Shown here piece after piece: positions 6,489-11,381 of a DNA stretch of 15,135 nt. Position 1 is the stretch's first letter. Each line of letters opens with the position of its first letter. Made by a program: the position numbers and the translations under genes. Below the pieces are notes generated by a model that saw only the letters and a list, made by a program, of their open reading frames with translations, made no database searches and was not told the origin of the DNA. The stretch is from JBBRUG01 sp038247995 (GTDB lineage Bacteria > Chloroflexota > Chloroflexia > Chloroflexales > Chloroflexaceae): positions 1 through 15,135 of the forward strand of contig JBBRUG010000130.1 of NCBI GenBank assembly GCA_038247995.1. The letters are read 5' to 3'.

Positions 6489-7463
6489 CTAGTGGAATAG
6501 GAGCAGCACACCTAATACGGTAATGCCCCAGAGCAGGATACTGGCGGCAAGCGGAGCGTCTTTGAGCACCAATTCTTCGGGGGCGCCGCCGCCGCCACGC
6601 TGATAGATCAGATACAAATAGCGGAAGATCGCATAAGTAACGAAGGGGATTGTAATCATCAGCATTGGGTATGGTTCCTGGGGTACGACAGGCGCAGAGA
6701 AAGCCGTCATACTGTAGGCCATAATAATGCTGGCGGTAACGATCGACATCATCTGATCGAGCATGGGCACCGAATATTCAGCGAGAATCCGCCGATGCTC
6801 GCCGGCGCCGTCTTCGAGCAGAACCAGTTCATGGCGGCGCTTGCCGATCCCGAGGAAGATTGCGAGCAGGCCCATACAGACGAGCAACCAGGGCGTAATC
6901 GGCACGGCGATCACGGCCGCACCGGCCACAGCGCGCAGCACAAAGCCGGCCGCGATGGTTAGAATATCGAGAATGACAATATTCTTGAGCCAGTAGGTAT
7001 AGAGAAAGCCCTGAATAATAATGTAGGTGAGCAGGGTGAGCAGTAGATCGAACTCACCAATCGGCGGATCACCTACATCCACCCAGAGCGCGAGCGGCAC
7101 AACAGCAATAACTAAACCAATCGCGGCACCGACTGCAAGGGCAGGGCTGAGCTTACCGGAGGCTAGAGGACGATTACGCTTGCGCGGATGGGCGCGATCC
7201 TTCTCAATATCAACCAGGTCGTTGACCAGGTAGATTGCGCTGGCGGCAAAACAAAAAGCGACAAATGCGCCGATGACCCGCAAGAGCGGTTCGGGATCGG
7301 CCCAAAAGCGCCAGAGGCGGGCTTCAGAGAAGGCAATTGCGGCGAACACAAAAGCATTCTTTACCCACTGGCGCGGGCGCATAGCCCGTAACAGATGATA
7401 CAACTGACGTTGCCCATCGGCTACAGTACTACTCAAGGAACGCTCGCCGGAAAGGTTTCGCAT
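6489..7463 (-). CDS. UbiA-family prenyltransferase, decaprenyl-phosphate phosphoribosyltransferase-like
   Basis: 324-residue integral membrane prenyltransferase. The best match in character is decaprenyl-phosphate phosphoribosyltransferase (mycobacterial Rv3806c type), which joins phosphoribose to a polyprenyl phosphate as a step towards lipid-linked pentose donors for cell-surface glycans. Evidence: LLRAMRPRQWVKNAFVFAA near residues 25-43, the metal-binding NDxxDxxxD motif as NDLVDIEKD at 81-89 followed by HPRKRNRPLASGKL, then KNIVILDILTIAAGFVLRA with the second Asp, and about nine hydrophobic helices. The start chosen is the ATG at 7463 (MRNLSGERSLSS). The frame stays open upstream through the whole 7/9-base array to 7922 and includes an in-frame ATG at 7862, which would add 133 repeat-derived residues; homologues lack this. 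No Shine-Dalgarno precedes 7463. Substrate assignment is inference; another UbiA-family activity is possible. Confidence 0.85.
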   Translation of the reverse strand: MRNLSGERSLSSTVADGQRQLYHLLRAMRPRQWVKNAFVFAAIAFSEARLWRFWADPEPLLRVIGAFVAFCFAASAIYLVNDLVDIEKDRAHPRKRNRPLASGKLSPALAVGAAIGLVIAVVPLALWVDVGDPPIGEFDLLLTLLTYIIIQGFLYTYWLKNIVILDILTIAAGFVLRAVAGAAVIAVPITPWLLVCMGLLAIFLGIGKRRHELVLLEDGAGEHRRILAEYSVPMLDQMMSIVTASIIMAYSMTAFSAPVVPQEPYPMLMITIPFVTYAIFRYLYLIYQRGGGGAPEELVLKDAPLAASILLWGITVLGVLLLFH

Positions 7464-7471
7464 AGGGATCA

Positions 7472-7844
7472 CTGAGGCCACTGAGGCCACTGAGGCCACT
7501 GAGGCCACTGAGCACTGAACACTGAACACTGAGGCCACTGAGCACACTGAGGCCACTGAGCACTGAACACTGAACACTGAGGCCACTGAGCACACTGAAC
7601 ACTGAGCACACTGAGGCCACTGAGCACACTGAACACTGAGCACTGAACACTGAGCACTGAACATTGAGCACTGAACACTGAGGCCACTGAGCACACTGAA
7701 CACTGAGCACACTGAGCACACTGAGCACACTGAACACTGAGTCCACTGAGCACACTGAACACTGAGCACACTGAACACTGAGCACTGAGAATACTGAACA
7801 CTGAGCACTAAGCACTGAGCACTGAGCACTGAGCACATTGAACG
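7472..7844 (-). repeat. 47-unit array of 7- and 9-bp CTGA words
   Basis: Plus-strand words: CTGAACA, CTGAGCA (7 bases), CTGAGGCCA, CTGAGCACA (9 bases), plus a few single-base variants (TTGAGCA, CTGAGTCCA, CTGAGAATA, CTAAGCA, TTGAACG). Parsing gives 25 seven-base and 22 nine-base units, which sum exactly to 373 bases with nothing left over. A 48-base block of six words at 7499-7546 is repeated exactly at 7547-7594, showing segmental duplication. The array lies between the UbiA-family start (7463) and that gene's likely promoter (7890-7918), so it would be transcribed as its leader. On the minus strand the array is stop-free in all frames. Confidence 0.95.
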
Positions 7845-7889
7845 CTCAACGCCGAAGCACATTGGGCCTGATGATTGATACCACGCTGG

Positions 7890-7918
7890 ATTGTACCCGA
7901 TGGGTGATAGTGCGTCAA
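7890..7918 (-). promoter_or_regulatory. Sigma-70-type promoter for the UbiA-family gene
   Basis: On the minus strand TTGACG (7918-7913), a 17-base spacer, then TACAAT (7895-7890): five of six matches in each box with ideal spacing. Transcription would start near 7883 and read leftward through the entire 373-base word array before reaching the ATG at 7463, giving a leader of about 420 bases, or starting translation at the ATG at 7862. Confidence 0.65.
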
Positions 7919-7936
7919 TCAATGCTCGCTAAGGCC

Positions 7937-7964
7937 TTGACACGGGCTAAAAAGGCGTTAAGAT
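7937..7964 (+). promoter_or_regulatory. Sigma-70-type promoter for rdgB
   Basis: TTGACA (7937-7942, perfect), a 16-base spacer and TAAGAT (7959-7964, four of six). The predicted start near 7971 is practically at the ATG at 7973, so the message would be leaderless; no convincing Shine-Dalgarno is present. It is back to back with the minus-strand promoter at 7890-7918. Confidence 0.6.
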
Positions 7965-7972
7965 CCAGGCCT

Positions 7973-8554
7973 ATGCAAGAACTGCTGATCGCCACACGCA
8001 ACCCCGGCAAACTGGCTGAATTCCGGGCCATTTTCGCCGGTTTGCCGTATCGCCTACGCTCGCTGGACGAGCTCGGGATTGCCGACGAAATCGAAGAGAC
8101 AGGGACGACCTTTGAAGCGAATGCACGCTTGAAAGCTGAGGGCTACCTGGCACTCAGCGGGCTGCCGAGCCTTGCCGACGATAGCGGCCTGGAAGTGGCG
8201 GCTCTGGATGGCGCTCCCGGCGTATACTCGGCACGCTATGGCGGCGTAACCGGCGCGGTCCAATTAACGTATCTGCTGGAGCAACTGCGCGATGTACCCT
8301 GGCATGCTCGGTTGGCCCGGTTTGTCTGCGTGATTGCGCTAGCACGCCCCGGTAAACCGACGGTGTTTGTCGAGGGCACGCTGCCGGGTGTGATCGAGTT
8401 TGCACCCAAGGGGACGGGCGGTTTCGGCTACGACCCATTGTTTTATGTGCTGGATTATAATGCCACGCTGGCCGAACTATCGGCCGAGGTGAAGAATGAG
8501 ATCAGCCATCGCGCGGCGGCGGCGCGGGCGGCGCGGGAACTGTTAGAGGCTTGA
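7973..8554 (+). CDS. rdgB: XTP/dITP diphosphatase (RdgB/HAM1 family)
   Basis: Hydrolyses non-canonical purine triphosphates (dITP, XTP) to monophosphates, keeping them out of DNA and RNA. The 193-residue length is standard. Motifs in order: TRNPGKLAEF at residues 8-17 (phosphate-binding TxNxxK), TGTTFEANARLKA near 43-55, LADDSGLEVAALDGAPGVYS near 65-84 with the catalytic acidic pair, GTGGFGYDPLF near 147-157, and SHRAAAARA near the C-terminus. The start at 7973 (MQELLIATRNPGK) is standard for the family. The open frame extends upstream to 7838, but those 45 codons are unlike the family and lie upstream of the predicted promoter. The next gene starts 7 bases after its stop, so the two form an operon. 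Confidence 0.96.
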   Translation: MQELLIATRNPGKLAEFRAIFAGLPYRLRSLDELGIADEIEETGTTFEANARLKAEGYLALSGLPSLADDSGLEVAALDGAPGVYSARYGGVTGAVQLTYLLEQLRDVPWHARLARFVCVIALARPGKPTVFVEGTLPGVIEFAPKGTGGFGYDPLFYVLDYNATLAELSAEVKNEISHRAAAARAARELLEA

Positions 8555-8561
8555 ACTACTC

Positions 8562-9383
8562 ATGAGTCTCATTATTACATCACTTGCCTCGGGCAGTAGC
8601 GGCAATGCGTTACTGGCGCAATGCGGTACGGCGGCGCTGCTAATCGACAGCGGGATCGCGCTGCGCACCCTGGAACGCTTGCTGGCCTATCGTGGAATCG
8701 CCACAACCCAGATCCAGGCGCTATTGTTGACCCACGAGCACGGCGATCATGCGCTAAGTGCGGCGGCGTTGGCCCGACGCTACGGGGTACCAGTGGTCTG
8801 TAATGCGGCTACGCGTGCGGCACTCGGCGACGAATTTACCAAACTCCCGCTGGAAGAATTACCGGTCGGCCAGCGGGCCAGTATCGGGCCGTTCGATGTA
8901 ACCAGTTTCGCGCTGCGTCACGACGCCGCCGACCCGGTTGGCTTCCGGGTGCAGGCTGCCGGAGCGACAGCAGCCATCGCTATCGATCTGGGTAGCTGGG
9001 ATGCGGGCACAGTTGCGGCGCTGCGTGCCGCCGATCTGGTGGTAGTGGAGGCAAACCACGACCGCGAATTGCTCCATGGCGCGCCCTACCCGTGGGCGAT
9101 TCGGCAGCGCATTTACGGGCCATTGGGGCATCTGGACAATGTACAGGCCGGCGAACTCCTGGCGCAGGCTGTGGCAGGGCAGCCATGCGATGTCTGGCTG
9201 GCGCACCTTTCGCAACAGGCGAACTCGCCGCAGGTTGCCGTGCGGGGCGTGCAACGGGTGCTCGATCTGGCGGGCGTGGTAGGCATGCAACTCCGCGCAC
9301 TGCCGCGCCGTTCAGTGAATGCGCCGGGTGGCGCGCCAACCTGGCACAGCGATAGCCGCTTGATGCAAGGACGGTTATTTTAG
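8562..9383 (+). CDS. Metallo-beta-lactamase-fold hydrolase, YycJ/WalJ-like
   Basis: 273-residue MBL-fold protein closest in pattern to the YycJ/WalJ group, for which exonuclease-type activity has been proposed in Firmicutes. Visible features: SLASGSSGNALLAQ near residues 7-20 (the SGSSGNa signature), the zinc-binding LTHEHGDH (about 56-63, HxHxDH), a further ligand region LRHDAADPVGF (about 112-122), AIDLG near 138-142, VVEANHD near 160-166 and GHLDNVQAGEL near 189-199, where relatives usually read GHLSN. It is cytoplasmic, with no signal peptide. It begins 7 bases after rdgB and is probably translated from the same message. The exact substrate is unknown. Confidence 0.88.
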   Translation: MSLIITSLASGSSGNALLAQCGTAALLIDSGIALRTLERLLAYRGIATTQIQALLLTHEHGDHALSAAALARRYGVPVVCNAATRAALGDEFTKLPLEELPVGQRASIGPFDVTSFALRHDAADPVGFRVQAAGATAAIAIDLGSWDAGTVAALRAADLVVVEANHDRELLHGAPYPWAIRQRIYGPLGHLDNVQAGELLAQAVAGQPCDVWLAHLSQQANSPQVAVRGVQRVLDLAGVVGMQLRALPRRSVNAPGGAPTWHSDSRLMQGRLF

Positions 9384-9540
9384 AGCACTGAGCGACACGC
9401 TTGAGCCGGCTGAGGAACTGAGACGGGTGGCTCGCTGCGCTCGCGCCATTGGAGTGCAGGATCAGGCGTTCTGTTCGCAGCTATAAGGAAACTGGAACGC
9501 TGAGGCAGCGAGATGCAGAGCTGAAAACCAAAACAGACTG
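9384..9540 (+). repeat. Degenerate CTGA-word region after the MBL gene
   Basis: Scattered CTGA-containing words directly after the stop at 9383 (CACTGAGCG, GGCTGAGGAA, CTGAGACGG, later CGCTGAGGCAGCGAG and GAGCTGAAAAC) look like a decayed copy of the CTGA-type arrays, with the regular register lost. No gene is supported between 9384 and 9753. The rest of the gap holds the degV promoter and leader. Confidence 0.4.
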
Positions 9541-9544
9541 TGCA

Positions 9545-9573
9545 TTGCATCGCCCTGGTGGGCAGGGTATAAT
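9545..9573 (+). promoter_or_regulatory. Sigma-70-type promoter for the degV-recG unit
   Basis: TTGCAT (9545-9550), a 17-base spacer and a perfect TATAAT (9568-9573). Predicted transcription start is near 9580, giving a leader of about 170 bases before the DegV ATG at 9754. Confidence 0.7.
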
Positions 9574-9612
9574 ACGGACGCCTTACGTGCGCCCGTCTGT
9601 GGTAGAAGCGCG

Positions 9613-9651
9613 GGGGCCAGCGTCCACCGACGGACACTGGCCTCTTCTTTT
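9613..9651 (+). terminator. Leader hairpin with T-rich tail, possible attenuator
   Basis: GGCCAGCGTCC (9615-9625), loop ACCGAC, GGACACTGGCC (9632-9642) form an 11-bp stem with one mismatch, extendable by two pairs to 9613 and 9644. CTTCTTTT follows immediately. It lies inside the predicted DegV transcript, about 35 bases after the start site, which is the layout of a transcription attenuator. A second hairpin, GCGGGC (9701-9706) with GCCCGC (9716-9721), comes nearer the gene. Confidence 0.5.
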
Positions 9652-9753
9652 CCGCCGCTTGCAGGGCGAATGGCGGGCTGCATGAATAATGCGTGCTGAC
9701 GCGGGCGATGGAAATGCCCGCAATAGCGCCTGTTGCAAAGCGGTGGTACGGCG

Positions 9754-10608
9754 ATGGCAAAAATTCAAATTGTGACTGACGGTAGCGCCGATATTCCGGC
9801 CGACTTGGCGCGAGAATTGGGAATTGAAGTTGTGCCCCTCCTGATTCATGTTGACGATCAGGTCTTTCGGGCTGGAATTGACATCAGTGATGATCAGTTG
9901 TTTGAACTCCTGACCGGCAACCATGTGCGTTATGGCGTGTCGGGGCCGTCGTCGACGGTGCTTGAACAGTTGTACCGCCGCATGGTCGGCGATATGGATT
10001 ATATCTTCTCGGTTCACTTGAGCAACCGGCTCGGTAGTATCTATGCGAATGCCGTTACCGCGCGCTCGCGTTTACCGGCCTCGACAACCCGGGTCGAGGT
10101 GATCGACAGCAAATCGGCGTCGATGGGCCTGGGCACGATAGTGATCAAGGCTGCCGAAGCAGTCAATGCCGGCGCCAGCCCCGACGAGGTGCATCGGCTG
10201 ATCAACTCCAATATCCGGCATACCCACGTCGTCTTTTTTGTCGATACGATGGAGTATCTGGAACTCAGCGGGCGGCTAACAATGGCCGGTTCGGTGCTTG
10301 GCTCAATGCAGCGGATCAAGCCGCTGATGATTCTCGATGAAGGTGAGATTGTGCCCTACGAGCGCACCCGCACGCGTGCGAAGGCGATCGAGGGGCTGTA
10401 TACATTCATCGAAGATTTCCCGCGCGTTCAGGAAGTAATGGCGCTTTATGCCACAACGCCGGAAGATATTGAGAAGTTGATGGAGAAGGTTGACCCGATT
10501 TTCTCGCGCGATCAGGTGCAGAGCGCCCGCTTCGGCCCCGGCGTCGCCGCACACCTCGGCCCGGGAGCAATGGGCGTGGTTGTGTACGAAGGGATCGAGG
10601 AAGAATAG
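9754..10608 (+). CDS. DegV family fatty-acid-binding protein
   Basis: 284-residue DegV-family protein; family members bind a fatty acid between two domains, and some (FakB) present it to a fatty acid kinase for phosphorylation. Motifs: IVTDGSADIPADLARELGI near residues 5-23, FRAGIDISDDQLFELL near 36-51, the lipid-head-binding GPSSTVLEQLYRR (about 68-80), FSVHLSNRLGSIYANA, IDSKSASMGLG, and GPGVAAHLGPGAMGVVVY at the C-terminus. The start at 9754 (MAKIQIVTDG) fits the family; the TTG at 9733 would add seven unlikely residues. GGTGG 10 bases upstream may serve as the ribosome-binding site. Its stop is 6 bases before the recG N-terminal reading frame, so the two are co-transcribed. No fatty acid kinase (FakA) gene is in the window; in many bacteria a DAK1-like kinase gene adjoins degV and recG. 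Confidence 0.92.
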   Translation: MAKIQIVTDGSADIPADLARELGIEVVPLLIHVDDQVFRAGIDISDDQLFELLTGNHVRYGVSGPSSTVLEQLYRRMVGDMDYIFSVHLSNRLGSIYANAVTARSRLPASTTRVEVIDSKSASMGLGTIVIKAAEAVNAGASPDEVHRLINSNIRHTHVVFFVDTMEYLELSGRLTMAGSVLGSMQRIKPLMILDEGEIVPYERTRTRAKAIEGLYTFIEDFPRVQEVMALYATTPEDIEKLMEKVDPIFSRDQVQSARFGPGVAAHLGPGAMGVVVYEGIEEE

Positions 10609-10892
10609 TGGCCTATGCAGGGTCGCGAGCAGATTATTCGCCTGGGCAAAGTGCTGGCTGCCGAGCAACGCCGCGGCTGCAACGATAGCAGCACTGAGGA
10701 TGGGTTGGAGGCGTTTCTTGGCGCCTGGGAAGCCGAAGCCGACGGCGCGTTAAGCGTACCGACGGTTCGTAATGCGCTGGAGATGTTGCACGGCTATAAC
10801 GCCATGACGACCGGCGAGCGCCGTACGCGGGTGTTGCGCGCCGTTGAGGATTTACGCGCCCTGTTTCGCACAGATGCTGAGCAGGACGCAGG

Positions 10893-11111
10893 GAACAAAG
10901 GAACAAAGGAACAAAGGAACAAAGGAACAAAGGAACAAAGGAACAAAGGAACAAAGGAACAAAGGAACAGCGAACAGCGAACAGAGGAACAAAGGAACAG
11001 CGAACAGCGAACAGAGGAACAAAGGAACAGCGAACAGCGAACAGAGGAACAGCGAACAGAGGAACAAAGGAACAGCGAACAGCGAACAGCGAACAGCGAA
11101 CAGCGAACAGC
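10893..11111 (+). repeat. 29-unit array of 7- and 8-bp GAACA words inside recG
   Basis: Nine GAACAAAG units, then a mixture of GAACAGC (13 units, 7 bases), GAACAGAG and GAACAAAG. In all 16 eight-base and 13 seven-base units account for exactly 219 bases. A 30-base block (two GAACAGC, GAACAGAG, GAACAAAG) is repeated at 10965-10994 and 10995-11024 and then partly again, and six GAACAGC end the array. No stop occurs in any plus-strand frame. Because 7 and 8 are not multiples of three, single-unit changes shift the frame of whatever is read through it. Confidence 0.95.
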
Positions 11112-11143
11112 GAGCGCCCTGCTGACAACGGATCAGAGCTTGG

Positions 11144-11204
11144 CGACGGCCGACCACCATCCACCGACGGCCGACCACCGCCCCCTGAGCCTGTCGAAGG
11201 GGGG
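11144..11204 (+). repeat. Two 15-bp direct repeats and a dispersed-repeat hairpin in the recG linker
   Basis: CGACGGCCGACCACC occurs at 11144-11158 and 11165-11179, 21 bases apart. It is followed by CCCCCT (11181-11186) and AGGGGGG (11198-11204) around the core CCTGTCGAAGG (11190-11200), a short sequence I recall as a common dispersed intergenic repeat in many bacteria. All of it lies in the open recG linker frame, between the GAACA array and the wedge domain. The same 11-base core recurs inverted at 13544-13554, just after the recG stop. Confidence 0.6.
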
Positions 11205-11381
11205 CATCGATCACGAGCTGCGGACAAGCTACAGGCCGACGAAATAGTCGACACCGCGACGGCGGCGATCCCGGCGGCGGGAACTCCTGCGCGGCCCAAA
11301 ACCCCGCGCACGGCAACCAAAGTCGCCCCACCCGCGCAAAAAACATTTGCTACGTTAACCCTTACCGATCCAATCGATGTT

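Larger units (their letters stand above)
10615..11247 (+). pseudogene. recG: N-terminal domain of RecG, out of frame with the helicase core
   Basis: The first 85 or so residues (GREQIIRLGKVLAAEQRRG, then LEMLHGYNAMTTGERRTRVL) resemble the extra N-terminal domain that I associate with Chloroflexi RecG proteins, ahead of the usual wedge domain. The frame then enters the 219-base GAACA array (residues about 93-166, reading NKGTKEQR and EQRTANS-like text) and ends at TAG 11245-11247 after a stretch unlike RecG. The RecG linker and core lie in another frame, open without a stop from the array to 13538. The array is exactly 73 codons long, so it does not change frame; loss of one 8-base unit or gain of one 7-base unit would put this domain in frame with the core. 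It could be a genuine phase-variable gene in the off state, a broken gene, or a miscounted array. The start ATG lies 6 bases after degV, with GAGGAAG about 15 bases upstream. Confidence 0.7.

Noticed and set aside
6279..6511. Reading frames rich in SVVQWFSG between the kinase and UbiA-family genes
   Set aside because: They are three frames of the same 8-base array, with no independent start signals or family similarity.
6285..7844. CRISPR array
   Set aside because: Units are 7-9 bases, directly adjoining and drawn from a few words. There are no 23-47 base repeats with unique spacers and no cas genes.
7429..7922. Cys/Ser/Val/Gln-rich reading frames across the 7/9-base array as a real protein
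   Set aside because: All minus-strand frames are open simply because the words contain no stops. The peptide is a translation of the repeat, and UbiA homologues do not carry it. Kept only as a possibility in the findings.
9701..9753. Fluoride (crcB) riboswitch before degV
   Set aside because: GGGCGATGG followed by GCCC looks superficially similar to the motif start, but the pseudoknot partner and the downstream conserved part could not be found, and DegV is not a fluoride-related gene.
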